A DNA stretch of 64,000 nt from Euglena gracilis (lineage: Eukaryota > Euglenida > Euglenophyceae > Euglenales). The stretch spans positions 23,858,743 to 23,922,742 of the forward strand of contig CP154956.1 in the NCBI GenBank assembly GCA_039621445.1. Reading direction: 5' to 3'. The notes beneath the pieces are model-generated. The model ran no database searches. It was not told the origin of the DNA and was given only the letters and a program-made list of their open reading frames with translations. Of this stretch, positions 42,349-52,825 are shown piece after piece; positions within the stretch are counted from its first letter, which is position 1, and each line of letters opens with the position of its first letter. The translations under genes and the position numbers were made by a program.

Positions 42349-43499
42349 TGGTCGCAGAGGTTGGTTCTGTTGGCTCTGCCAACAGAAACTGTGGAAAACT
42401 TGAAAGTCACAGGTCCCCAACCCCCAACATGGTACGCAGAGGTGGCTTCACTGACTCTGTCAGTGAAGAATTTTTAGATTCCGTTGATGACAAAGAAATC
42501 AAAGAATACTGTGACCAATTCAAATTGTTGGGAATTGAATTCAGTGATACCCAAACAGAGGAACAAAGAAAAAGGGAGGCTGAAATTCTAGCGTCTCAGA
42601 GGGAGTTTTGGAGGCTCAGATGTGAAGCAGCCATTGGACATTCTCATGGCCCTGATTCATGTTCTCCATGTCAATCTTGTAAAGCGTCAGGGGTAAGCCC
42701 AACAAGTTCACTGCCAGGAGAACCTGAAATTAAACCAGAAAGTGTTGACCCTTGTCCAAATGTTTTGCACATAAGAGGTGTGCGGTGTGAATCTGAATCC
42801 GGACAGCTGAGTGTCAAATCAGACAGTGTGGAAACTTCAGAGGTCACAAAACCTGAAACTTTTTATGACCCTTGGGATGAGTGGTGGCAAAAAGTTGAGG
42901 CAGGTATCACAGAATTATTTTCAAACACTTTTTCTCTGAACCAGAGACTGACGAAACTGGAGGAAGTGCCCAGCCAAAGTGAGTCCAGCCACTTGGAGGG
43001 ACGGATGGCTGAAATTGAAACCCGTCTGAGAAATTTGGCAGATGGTTTTCATGACCTTTTCACACGAACTTGCAGTGAAATTGAAAATCGTTTTTCTGAA
43101 AGGATCCAGTCCCTGTGTGAGAAGGGCGAGGCTCTGTCAAAACGGCTGGAGAGTGAAGAAAAGATTCTGGAGGAACGGCTGAAAATGTTTGAAATCACTG
43201 AAAAGTTACAGCCCAGTGAAAAATTTCCAAGTCCAGAAAATTTTGTGCCTGTGAACCTGACTTCTGGACATGTCACAAATTTGCAGCCGTCATCAGTGTC
43301 TTCTGAAAAATCTTCCTCAGATTTTGCCGCACAGCCAAGAAAATTCAGACAGACAAAAAAATTCTGGAGGCCTGCCAACAGTTGGAACGACTTTCAGTTT
43401 TTAAGACCAAGTTGGCATCACGATTGGTGGGGTTGGGACTGGCATTTAAATCCCTGGAACAGCTGGGGGTGGTATCCACCGTATCAGTGGTGGTGGTGA
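42348..43499 (+). CDS. Gag-like ORF of the LTR element, coiled coil and Trp-rich tail
   Basis: The ATG at 42348-42350 overlaps the last base of the LTR. The same frame is open upstream through the LTR, with an earlier ATG at 42123 (MGKNQQWWQKKIL). Order: acidic helix SEEFLDSVDDKEIKEYCDQF; Cys block CSPCQSCKASG; WDEWWQKVEAG; coiled coil RMAEIETRLRNLADGFHDLF to EEKILEERLKMFEI; basic RKFRQTKKFWRP; end WHHDWWGWDWHLNPWNSWGW then YPPYQWWW and TGA. About 384 residues. No zinc knuckle, protease or RT. A structural (Gag-type) role is inferred from its position after the LTR. Confidence 0.6.
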   Translation: MVAEVGSVGSANRNCGKLESHRSPTPNMVRRGGFTDSVSEEFLDSVDDKEIKEYCDQFKLLGIEFSDTQTEEQRKREAEILASQREFWRLRCEAAIGHSHGPDSCSPCQSCKASGVSPTSSLPGEPEIKPESVDPCPNVLHIRGVRCESESGQLSVKSDSVETSEVTKPETFYDPWDEWWQKVEAGITELFSNTFSLNQRLTKLEEVPSQSESSHLEGRMAEIETRLRNLADGFHDLFTRTCSEIENRFSERIQSLCEKGEALSKRLESEEKILEERLKMFEITEKLQPSEKFPSPENFVPVNLTSGHVTNLQPSSVSSEKSSSDFAAQPRKFRQTKKFWRPANSWNDFQFLRPSWHHDWWGWDWHLNPWNSWGWYPPYQWWW

Positions 43500-46400
43500 T
43501 TTTCCTTTCAGCACAGGTCTAACCGCTGACTGGCACAGCACAGCACTTTACAGTGTCGAGTATGTTTCTGTGGGTTGTTTTGTGATTATTGGTTTTTTTT
43601 GTGCGTTTTTCATATGTGATCATCTGGTGTTGGAGGCAGATGCGCAATCAGCCAGAAGTTTAAATCTGGATTTTCAGTTCACAGAGTTTGGCTTATGGGA
43701 AAAACAGCCAAGTCAAACATTTTGAATCTGGTTTCTGGGGTGCATGTTTTTCCCCAGTTGCTTTCCACTTAAATGGAGACGCCCAGCCACAATGCTTGGG
43801 ATTTTTCTCCCAGTATTCAGGCAGCCAGATCAATGATTTTCAGTTTCAGAGTTTTCAGTTTTCGGTTGTCCCGAATGTCATTCGGGGTGGGGCATGGTGT
43901 TGACATGTGTCACCATCCCAGACGGGGACAAATCACACATCTCAGGTGGAATTTTCAATTGGGTTTTTGCTGGTCCTTTTTGTCACGGGACAGTTTTTCC
44001 AGAGAGAAACTTTACCCCCGGACAGGGACATACGTTGGAGAATCGGCACAGTTTTTTGGGATTTTTCAGTCCAGTTTCATTGTGGTTTTCGAGTGTGGCA
44101 GCCCAGCAGCCCTGTGGAGGTTTTATCTGGGTTTTTGCCAAATCCTGAGGAGGGGGAGAGACCTCTGATGGACCACTCGAACCAAAAAGTTTTTTGGAAA
44201 GCGCGCAAAGAGGGGTTCCAAGGGTGGGGCTAGACCCAGGCCAGGAATAAACACCCCTGTGGCCACCCATCTAAGGGCTCAGGAAACAGTTTTCAATAAT
44301 CAGTCCAAGTGGGAACCAAGGTGGATTGACCCAAGAGGAAAAGACACCCCTGAGGAAAATTTATTTTTGGGCCCAGCAGTGGCATCATCATCATTTGGTT
44401 CAGTTTTCAGTGAAAAATCTGTTGATCTGTGGGTAGCACTTTCTGTTGCATTTTTTCGGCTGTGGAGTTTGCTTATGGGAGAAACACACAGGGCCCACGA
44501 TGCAAAACTCCCAAAGGCAATTTTTGCAGTTTGAGGCTTGCATACACAGTTTTCGTGTGACCCATTTGATGGATCATGATCAGATTTTATGTGCCGTTCT
44601 GGTTCAGAGTTCAGTGGCATTTTCAGGTTCGGTTCGGTGGGAAAATTCAGAAATCTGCCTTCTGTGTTGCCAGTGGTGAATTTTGCGTGCGTGTGTGTTG
44701 CCTTGTCATGCAGGTTCAAGCAATCAATCAATCAAACAGACAAGCATCGAAGAGAATCAACGCAAAAGAATTTCAAGGTTGATGATTTATTCAACAAGTT
44801 CAAGTTTGTTGACTGGGACAATGATGATTACATTGAATTACATTGAGATCAAAAGCAGACAAGTCATCAAGGATTTTGATTGAATTTATTGAATTTCAAC
44901 AGTTTGCAAAGAATCGACTTCAAAGACTGGGATTATGAACATTGGAATGAGAACAAAACAATGACATTAATGAGACCCAAGCAATTGAATCACATGATTA
45001 CGATTATCATGATCACAATTGTGGATTGTCTGTGGAGTTGAAACGGTGGACACATTAATTTTACTCAAGTGCTGTGAAGCGTAATGGCTGACCCCAAAGA
45101 GCCTGCAGTGGGCAGTGGCCCGATGCACGGCCAAAACCCAGGTCCAGGCCCAGGTTGGCTGCTCCCACAGCGGTGAATCAGATTTTTCATGTTTTTGGGT
45201 CTCAGGATTTTGCATGTGGTTTGGAGCCATTTTTTCTCCCTCCTCGTGCAGCTGGGGGGGGGGGGCTGTGTTTAGCCATGTTTTTTGTTGGTGTGGTGGA
45301 TCAAAATCAGTTTTGACTCTACGGTTGGAATTTTTTGACTCAGAATTGGATACCCCTGTGAGACGTTTGGGTGGGGACAGGATTGCATCAAGTTGTGACC
45401 GTGATTGCTTTGGTCATACCCCAGATATGGCGGGGTTTGATGAAAGATCCATTTTTCCCATTTTTTTTCGTCAAATGGGGATTCCAGTTTTGCAGCCAGG
45501 AAATTTTAACCCGTGGCCCTCCCCGCATTGGTGGACGGTGGGGGGGGGGCGGCATTGTGAAGGCCCGTCCTTTGACATGTGTTGAGATTTCAGCCGGTTT
45601 GGATATTACGGCCCAGGTTTGTGATTTTTTTGTTTGGAGGCTGAAGCCAGATTGACCCCCATGGCCCCATGTGACTGGGGGGGGGCAGCGAAAAATCGCT
45701 TTGGCTGAGAAGATTGGATTTGAATTTTCAGTCTTTTTGAGTTTGCCATGTCATTTGACCCCCATTGCCCCGTGTGATTGGGGGGGGGCAGTGAATTTAA
45801 ATTGGAAGTCGAATTGGTTGGCTTTACGGCAGTGAGTTGGTTGGGCAAAAGCTGGGCCGGATGGCCTGGCCCCTAACAACGGTATGCTGCTGGATGCTTT
45901 TGTTTGGGTTGGTTGTTCTCAGTTGGATGTGGCAGGCTGGAATTCTCGATGTTGAGGGCTTTTGTAGGCCCTGGACTTGTGGGTTGGACTCAGATTTTTG
46001 ATTTTTTGAGGATTTTTTTGTTGCTGGAGGATTTTTATTCAAAGAGTTGGAAAAAACCTGGGATTTTGATAATCTTTCTGGTGGACGACAAAATGAGTTG
46101 GAGTTTCAGAACTCGTTTTTTTTTGATTCGGTTTGGACTATTGGACATTGGTCAAAGGCATTTTTTCATGCAACACAGCTTGGAGGCATCCGAACTCGGG
46201 GGGGGGGGACCCTGGACCGGAGATGACCCCTCCTCCGTCCATAGGCCCTGTTGTGGGCCGATAAAAAAAAACCCAGCCACGTGGGCACTAAAGCCCTGTG
46301 ATATAGTGGCTGAGGGCCAATGTGAAGCCCTGTTCTCTTTGCGTTCAAAAAAAAAATCGGCCCAGTCATTTTCGGTTGGAAGGCATGACAAGGAAGTGAG

Positions 46401-47074
46401 CGTGCATACACACAAAACACACAACCACACACGCACACGAACCCGCACACCCATTGTACACTATTCCCGCCTTATAACCGCTTGCCCCCTCGTCTCATCA
46501 CTTTTGCTCACCGTTTGCCTTTTCCTTACCCTTTCTGTCCCGAATTGGAAAGGAATGCCTAGGTTTCTCTTTTTCTTTCCCCACACAAGTCGTTTTCTGA
46601 GGCACTGTTGGCCAAACAAAGTCCCTGATTTTTTTTAAAAAAAAATCGAAATCGAATGAAGTCTCACATATTGAAAGCTGCCAAAAAAAAAAAGAATTTT
46701 CACCAAGGGGGGCAGCGTGGGACTTAGGCCTTGGGGTGGAGTGCCCAGAGTTTGTTTCGTTGGAATCGTTTTTCAGATTTTGTGTTCAAAGACCCGTTCC
46801 CCATGCTTGTCGGAGGAAAGGGGTGGGGGGCTGCCCCCGTAGACCTGATTTTTCAGAGTCCCCCAAGGTGCCCGATATTAGTGCTGGGGGGGGGTCCAAC
46901 TCGTAACGCAGATTTTCAAAAAAAAAAGCGACAGGACCCGTTACAAAAAAAAAAAACACAGAATTTTCGCCCCCCACAAAAAAATTAAAAAAAAAACAGA
47001 ATTTTCTCTCCCCGTTTTTGTTCGGGGGGGGGGGGGCAGAAAAACGGGTCCGACTAACGTCGCAAGGGAGGGGG
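43500..47074 (+). other. Internal region of the LTR element without pol
   Basis: About 3.6 kb with no RT, RNase H, protease or integrase motif in any frame. It is T-rich on the plus strand with scattered Trp/Phe-rich open frames (for example 45115-45585). ATCAATCAATCAAACAGACA-type repeats occur near 44725. Two CCCCCATTGCCCCGTGTGA-like blocks (45658, 45758) and a C/G-run MITE-like patch near 46190-46290 also occur. It is best read as a large non-autonomous derivative. Confidence 0.5.
47064..47074 (+). promoter_or_regulatory. Polypurine tract before the 3' LTR
   Basis: AAGGGAGGGGG lies directly against the TG of the 3' LTR, the expected place of the plus-strand primer for LTR element replication. 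Confidence 0.6.
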
Positions 47075-47692
47075 TGTCGGCTGCCGCTGGCGTCGGCAGC
47101 CAAAAATTTCCCCAAAAATTCCCAAAAAACCCCCAGTAGGAACCACCAGAGCAAGTCAACCGCCACGCGAGTTGAATTGGAACCCCAGCAAATTTCAAGA
47201 AGAATTTGAGAATTCGATTTGAGAATCAGAAAAGAAGAAAAGTCAATTGAGAATTGAAGAATCAAAAGAATCAATTCAATTATTCCAAGAAATCAAGGCA
47301 TTGCTTTCCAACTTGTCCCTACCCACCAACAGCAGGTGAACACAAGGTACCTGCCCATCCTCTCAGCAAGGTTTGTTTTGTGCTGCTGGTTTGCTCACCT
47401 AAGTAGGTGGGTTGGTTTGTCTTTTTTGCTTCAGCTTGCTTTCAGTTGCAAAGTTCAAGTTGGAAAATGGGGAAAAACCAACAATGGTGGCAAAAAAAGA
47501 TCCTACGCGGGGCAACTGAGGACCCTGGGTCGGGGGGGCACACCTCACCCCCTTTACCGCCGGTTGGCATGTTCGAAAATGGGGCCCACTTTCACAAAGG
47601 CCCTGGCCTGAGCCCTCCAGGGCCAGAAAAGGGAAGTTGTGGCCCCAGCCAAAGCAGCCCCCCCGGGCGAGCGGGGTCCCCAACCCCCAACA
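47075..47692 (+). repeat. 3' LTR (618 bases), uninterrupted
   Basis: TGTCGGCTGCC to CCCCCAACA, followed by CTGC (47693-47696), the same four bases that precede the 5' LTR. Near identity to the 5' LTR implies a recent insertion. Removing the element restores CCGTCTCGGCTGCCTTCGGC, a motif that recurs nearby (47757, 59474). Confidence 0.8.
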
Positions 47693-47696
47693 CTGC

Positions 47697-48450
47697 CTTC
47701 GGCAGCCACCTTGCCAGTTAAAAGCACATTTTTGGAGAATGAAATTGCAAAATCCATTACCGTCTCGGCCGCCTTTGGCAGCCAAAATAAAAATCCTTGA
47801 AAAATCCCCACGGCACTTCTTGATGTTTAAACCGGCGTTTGAGACGCCGGGTTCAGGACAGAACCGGCGTCCCCCCCACGGGTTTTCCGGACGCCGGTTC
47901 TGTCCTAAAACCCGGCGTCAGGAACGCCGGTTCTGTCCAAAACCCGGCGTCCAGTTTGGCTTTTGGCCACAAACCGACTTTTTTTCCCTCCTTTGGTGCC
48001 TTTTGTTTTCTGTGACCCCACAAACCACTTTCACCTTGGCTGTTTGAATACAAACTGATATCCCCATATGTCTCCCTCCCTCCATTTTCTTGACCAGCCG
48101 AGTTTGGGGGAAACTCTTCGGGTCAACGAAAAAAATGATTTTGTGCAAAGTGAAAAAAAGCTTCTTCACCCCCCCCATGGTTGCGTAGTCGACAGTTGGG
48201 TTGAGTTGGGTGGTTTCCAAAGGGGTTCTACCCATGATTTCGCTTTCTAGCTCAAGCTTTTGGAGCATTGGACTTCAAAAAAGGCGTTCGGGGCCTTCGG
48301 GGCCAGGGGGACAGAAAAAAGTACATTTTGTTTGTGCCATGAAAAAAAATTCCTCGGCGCTTCGTGCCGGGGAAAAATAGGATGTGCTCCAAATTTTGTC
48401 GGTTCCTCCCCCCCCCCCCCCCCGGGAAAAAAATTGTTCCGACACCGCTG
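47697..48450. other. Right part of the hAT-like element
   Basis: Contains ACCGTCTCGGCCGCCTTTGG (47755), repeated CCGGCGT...ACGCCGG palindromes (47830-47950) with AACCGGCGTCC motifs, and hairpins at 48287 and 48353. It ends in a C run plus TTGTTCCGACACCGCTG. No transposase seen. Confidence 0.55.
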
Positions 48451-49107
48451 AGCGCCACAACGCTATGCGAGATGCGCTGGCGATGGTCCTGAAGGAGAAT
48501 AGCATGCACACAAGGACAGAAGTCACAGTCGGGGGAAAGATGCGCCCAGCAGACATTGCGCTCCAGGGAGTGGATCCCTCAGGACCAGTGGCGGTCGACC
48601 TTGTCGTGTTCCACCCTCTCAGAAAAGATCTGTCCTGGGACGAAAGCGCAGCCCTCAAGAACATGGCCACGATGGAGAGCAAGAAGATCGCAAAGAATCA
48701 GCCTGTGTGTGAATCGGCTGGTTGGTTGTTCAGCCCACTCTCCTTTCACCCATGGTCAGGCTTGGGCCCACTCGGCTCCGGGCTCCTCGGCCGCTTGGTA
48801 AAGCAGGTCTTGGGTGACCAACAAGGGTGGGCAAGGCAACACCGGGCGGCAGACATATGGCAACGAATATCGTCAGCTTTGATGGCTTTCGTGGCGGAGC
48901 AGCTATCTGCAGCCACAGCTGCAAGAGGACATGATGAGCTACCGCTGACAACCACATCGCAGGAGGTGCAACCGGCTCCAAACAAAGCACAAGGTGTGAC
49001 CGCAGTGGCGGATGTGGACATGGAAGGACGGCAAAGAGTGCTCCAATCGGAAGAAGGGACCTTGGTTGGCCCCATCCGCATGAGACACCCGGCAAAAAGG
49101 AGATGGT
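48451..49107 (+). pseudogene. RLE-type LINE ORF, 3' part (restriction-like endonuclease)
   Basis: Continues the ORF cut at 40802: ERHNAMRDALAMVLKENSMH, then MRPADIALQGVDPSGPVAVD LVVFHPL (the D...D pair expected of a PD-(D/E)xK nuclease), then ESKKIAKNQPVCESAGW and LLGRLVKQVLGDQQGWARQH RAADIWQRI. Ends KRRW with TAG at 49105-49107. The first 8 bases are the duplicated target AGCGCCAC. The nuclease nicks the target DNA in this LINE class. Confidence 0.75.
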
Positions 49108-49308
49108 AGCCCCACCCCCCCCCCCAAAAAAAAACCGCAGGGCCCACGCCCCTTTGGGCAAGGCCAACGAGAATCGAAGTGAAACATGACAAGTGACAGG
49201 CGGGTGCAATGGCTCGCGGTGACCCGTCCCGACGGCCAACAACAGCACGCCGACACGGGCGACGCGCTCGCACGGGCGACGCGCGGGCACGACACGCGCG
49301 AGACACGT

Positions 49309-49453
49309 GCGAGCCGTGCCGAGCCGTGCCGAGCCGTGCCGAGCCGTGCTTCCTGACACGCGCGAGCACAGCGCGTGCGAGCCGTGCCGAGCCGTGCCGT
49401 GCCGAGCCGTGCCGAGCCGTGCCGAGCCGTGCCGAGCCGTGCCGAGCCGTGCC
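49309..49453. repeat. Tandem decamer GAGCCGTGCC
   Basis: About eleven copies in two blocks (49309-49350 and 49377-49453) separated by CTTCCTGACACGCGCGAGC. Just downstream of the LINE ORF, probably in its 3' UTR. Open frames here (AEPCRAVPSR repeats) are by-products. Confidence 0.85.
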
Positions 49454-49479
49454 TTCCTAATAGATATATATTTTGCAAC

Positions 49480-49910
49480 CCGCCGTGTAAATTTACATAG
49501 AACCCCCCACCGAGTCCCCTCGGGATCACGTGAAATGTATATTTCTGACCCGCCAGGCCGCATCCAACAACATAACTCATGTAAAGATCTCGTCTGATTG
49601 AAAAGAACATATTTCAGGCGCATTTGCGCCCGAACTACCTATGTTGATCCTTTTTTTGAACTTCATTTCCCAAGATCTTCACTAATTCCGTAGAAAATGG
49701 GGTTTTGCGACAAAAATATTTCCAAGAATTTTGCTTTCTATGGTGAAGTTGTGGCGTTATTTGGGCTTTGAAGATTGGCATTTTGCAAAAGACCCTTTTT
49801 AGGGCTATTTTCTCAAGCCACAATTCCAGGCGCAATTTGATTTTTTAGTGTCCAGTTACGGCCGTCTAAGCCTAGACCTACCTAGTCTAGTCTAGTCTAC
49901 CCCCCCCTTT
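49480..49910. other. Unique A+T-rich DNA, no gene
   Basis: Between the decamer array and the C/G-run repeats. TCTAGTCTAGTCTAC near 49885 is a short tandem motif. No exon signal seen. Confidence 0.4.
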
Positions 49911-49964
49911 ATTTGACCCTCCCGGGTCCGGGAAAATTTTTTTTTTCATGTGCCGAAGGGCCAG

Positions 49965-50295
49965 GCGCGTGTAATGCCACGCGCACCGTAAACAAAACAG
50001 TCCTAAGGCGCCTTTGGCGCCCTTGGTCGTCTAGCGGGGGGGGGCTGCCGCCCCCCCCCCCCCGCACCCCCCCGCCCTCCAATAACAAAATCCCCTCCAG
50101 GGGGGTAACCGACCCAGGGCCAGGCGCGCGTGTAATGCCACGCGCACCGTAAACAAAACAGTCCTAAGGCGCCTTTGGCGCCCTTGGTCGTCTAGCGGGG
50201 GGGGGGGGGGGGGAGGCGCCCCCCCCCCCCCCCCCCCCGCACCCCCCCCCCGCCCTCCAATAACAAAATCCCCTCCGGGGGGGGTAACCGACGCA
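49965..50295. repeat. Two tandem copies of a ~155-base GC-rich unit
   Basis: CCAGGCGCG, TGTAATGCCACGCGCACCGT, AAACAAAACAGTCCTAAGGC, GCCTTTGGCGCCCTTGGTCG, then C/G runs and CCTCCAATAACAAAATCCCC occur at 49970-50108 and 50120-50280. Each carries a GGCGCCTTTGGCGCC hairpin. Confidence 0.8.
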
Positions 50296-50354
50296 GGGCG
50301 GGGTGGGGTCGGGGGGGGGGGGGGGGGGCGGCCCCCCCCCCCCCCCCGAGGAGG

Positions 50355-50545
50355 CCGTAGTAGGAGGGCCAAATCGCGCTCCCGTATGAACCCCGATATG
50401 CGAACTTAGTAGGCTTACGGCCTCCTCCGGGGGGGGGGCGCCCCCGGACCCCCCCTCGCCCAAAATAACAAAATCCCCTTTGTGTGTGCAACATAAGGAG
50501 GGCCAAATCGCGCTCCCGTACAGATATGCGCCAAACATCGCGTGC
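50355..50545. repeat. AGGGCCAAATCGCGCTCCCG repeat
   Basis: Two copies here (50372 and 50499). A related block with CCATATGCGAACTTAGTCGG, CCTACGGCCTCCTCC and CCTTGTGTGTGCAA is at 52255-52350. Likely the same MITE family. Confidence 0.6.
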
Positions 50546-50830
50546 AACTAACATCGCGGGGACTTATACCGAGGTGTCCAACTCCGCGGGTCCGTCCCGT
50601 CCGAGGGTTTTTTAACGCGCTGCAATTTTGCGCAAGAAAATTTTTTAATGTCGGCACGGCAGATCCATGAATGACCAACGTCACCCAGCCCTCTCCCAAA
50701 TGGTCGTTGTTTCAGACAAGTTGACCCTGGCAAGTTTTCTCTCCCTTTGGTGGACTCTGCAGGAAAAGAGGCAAACCGGAGTGTTACCCCCAAAACCTTT
50801 TACCAAAGCCAACTGCAAAACCTTGCCCCC

Positions 50831-51197
50831 AGTCAAAAATGGGAACCAAAAATGCCAGCAACGAAACTGGCGCCCAAAAGGTTTTACCATGCCCGCCCCC
50901 AAGTCAAGATTCCTCGGGATTTCTGCTCCCAGGGGGGTTAGCATGGTGATTCGAAACTGGCCGCCAAAACCTTTACCAAACCTAAACCCCCCCCCCAAAT
51001 AACACACCCCCCCCCCCAGTCAAAAATGGGAACCAAAAATGCCAGCAACGAAACTGGCGCCCAAAAGGTTTTACCATGCCCGCCCCCAAGTCAAGATTCC
51101 TCGGGATTTCTGCTCCCAGGGGGGTTAGCATGGTGATTCGAAACTGGCCGCCAAAACCTTTACCAAACCTAAACCCCCCCCCCAAATAACACACCCC
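50831..51197. repeat. Tandem duplication of a ~178-base unit
   Basis: CAGTCAAAAATGGGAACCAA through CAAACCTAAACCCCCCCCC AAATAACAC occurs at about 50831-51008 and 51019-51197 with almost no change between copies, so it is recent. AAATAACACACCCCCC units follow to 51300. Confidence 0.85.
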
Positions 51198-51618
51198 CCC
51201 TCGCCCAAATAACACCCCCCCTGTTTTCCTTTGGTTTTCCATGTAAAAATAACACCCCCCCAAATAACACACTGGGGCCCCAGTTCGGGTGCCCAAATAA
51301 CACACCGGGGGGGGGGGGTTTACCCAACTGCAAAAACTGGACCTTGGAAGTTTTTGCCACAGACAATCCAAAAACTGGGCCAGCCAAACATTTTTTGCCA
51401 GAGCCTTGCCCAGCCAACTGGTAGATGGAGGGGGGAAAAATTGGGAATGAAAAAAACCCAAAAAATCCAAAAAACCGCAACTTTGGTCTGCAACTTTCAG
51501 TCACTCACTTTTTTTGACCCAAGAACACCGAAAACAGAACAAAATCCTTGTGAGAAGCAACTGCAGTTCGCTGAGTTGTTTAAATCAACTTCAGACCGCA
51601 ACTCCTTGACCAACAAAC

Positions 51619-51675
51619 AGGTAATGCCAGGACAATTGCATGGCCGTTGCCAATCTGACGGTTCAGAATGATGAC
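51619..51675 (-). CDS. Elongation factor 1-alpha exon fragment, downstream piece
   Basis: Acceptor TTCTTCAG, then 19 codons [19 protein letters not shown] and a GTTTGT donor. It follows directly in sequence from the exon at 51787-51876. EF-1-alpha normally has N-H-P-G-Q-I-G-N-G here; the H-P-G is replaced and shortened (NRQIGNG), which suggests decay or strong divergence. Confidence 0.5.
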
Positions 51676-51786
51676 CTGAAGAAATGTGAATGTGAAAAGG
51701 AAAAAAATTGCCGTTTTGTCCACAGAATGGCACAAACCAGAAGCATTTTTTGAAGCCAGACAGAAAAACATTGAAGAGAGGCTTAC

Positions 51787-51876
51787 CTGGGCAGTTAAGT
51801 CAGCAGCTTCCTTGGCGGGATCGTTCTTGGCGTTCGAGGCCACATAACCATGGGGAATATCCTTGACAGACACGTT
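51787..51876 (-). CDS. Elongation factor 1-alpha exon (domain II/III region)
   Basis: Bounded by AACGCGCAG and a good donor CCCAG|GTAAGC: exactly 30 codons reading [30 protein letters not shown]. This is the conserved stretch of EF-1-alpha around residues 310-340, which delivers aminoacyl-tRNA to the ribosome. No G domain or other exon of the protein is seen in the window, and the next exon is imperfect, so this may be an isolated gene fragment or pseudogene. The sequence still shows that the host uses EF-1-alpha or once did. Confidence 0.7.
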
Positions 51877-52239
51877 CTGCGCGTTGACAGTTCCGGTATT
51901 TATCCTTCCGGGACTGTGTGCTTTGGGCCATGGGCCCACTCCGCTTCCTCCCGAACTCCACTTGACTTGCACTTGAACTGCACCAGGGACTTCAACTAGA
52001 CCAGTACTTGTAAATTGAACCCCTCCAGGGGCTTTCACTTCTCGGGCATGTGGTATGTCGAAAAAAAAATGGACACTCAGAGAGAAAAAAAATTAGCATT
52101 AGGAATCACCAAAGGTACCTACTTTGCGGGGGACTATTACGCGGGGTTTTATTGCGCGGCTCTGCCGTGTCCGAGGGGTTTAATTAATTTAATAAAACCC
52201 CTCGGAAAAAGGGAGCGCGAGTATTAGTGTTCCACGGAA

Positions 52240-52480
52240 TTTGGCGCATGTCTGTATGAACCCCCATATGCGAACTTAGTCGGCCTACGGCCTCCTCCCG
52301 GGGGGGGGGGAGGGCAAATCCCCTTGTGTGTGCAAGGCAAGCATGGCAATCGTGCTCCTTAACTCCTGGGCAAAGACAAGTTTCACAGAACTGGCGCAAA
52401 AAGGAGATATTACCCAATTTTTTTTGCAATTGGACCCCCGAATGGGGGTTCCTAAAGGCATTTGGGCCACCAATGGTCGG
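52240..52480. repeat. Partial copy of the 50.4-kb MITE
   Basis: ATATGCGAACTTAGTCGGCC, TACGGCCTCCTCC, G run and CCTTGTGTGTGCAAGGCAAG correspond to 50395-50500. Confidence 0.55.
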
Positions 52481-52548
52481 TAGCGACTAGTCGCTAGAAG
52501 ATGGTCGGTAGCGACTGGTCGGTACCGACTAGTCGCTACCGACCACCA
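52475..52548. repeat. TAGCGACTAGTCGCTA palindrome cluster
   Basis: GGTCGGTAGCGACTAGTCGC, TAGAAGATGGTCGGTAGCGA and CTAGTCGCTACCGACC form overlapping CTAG-centred palindromes, a strong cruciform. Confidence 0.75.
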
Positions 52549-52825
52549 AAAAGTCCATCACCAATTTCTCGCTCGGGGCCAGGGTATTTGGGGGGGTAAG
52601 GGGAAGCTCAAATACATCACCCTTGGATACATCACCTTTATGCCCCCTGTGCCTGGTCAAGTGGAACCGTCCCTCAAAACAACGGGGAAGTGGGGGAGGG
52701 GAAGTCATTGCGACACGTTCACCTCGGGGGGGGGGGGAGGGGGTCCAAAAATAAGTTCACCACCTAATCTCCAAGGTCTTATGTCCTATGATGGAAAATA
52801 TATTTTATGGATATTGAAAAAATAC

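Larger units (their letters stand above)
40803..48450. mobile_element. hAT-like non-autonomous DNA element with later insertions
   Basis: Flanked by an 8-base direct repeat AGCGCCAC (40795-40802 and 48451-48458). The LINE coding sequence is continuous across it (KLVQRH joined to NAMRDALAM). Ends: left CATAGGTGTCACAA, right (reversed) CAGCGGTGTCGGAACAA. Eight-base duplications and CA...GGTGT ends fit hAT-type elements. After removing the LTR element inside, about 0.9 kb remains, with no transposase frame. A related left end (CATTGGTGTAGAAATT) is at 59013 and a related right end at 56715-56736. Confidence 0.7.

Noticed and set aside
45115-46638. Envelope or pol of the LTR element
   Set aside because: Open frames are Trp/Phe-rich without any RT, integrase, protease or signal/TM pattern; better read as noncoding internal DNA.
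49209-49623. Long Arg/Ala/Cys-rich ORFs
   Set aside because: Produced by the GAGCCGTGCC decamer array.
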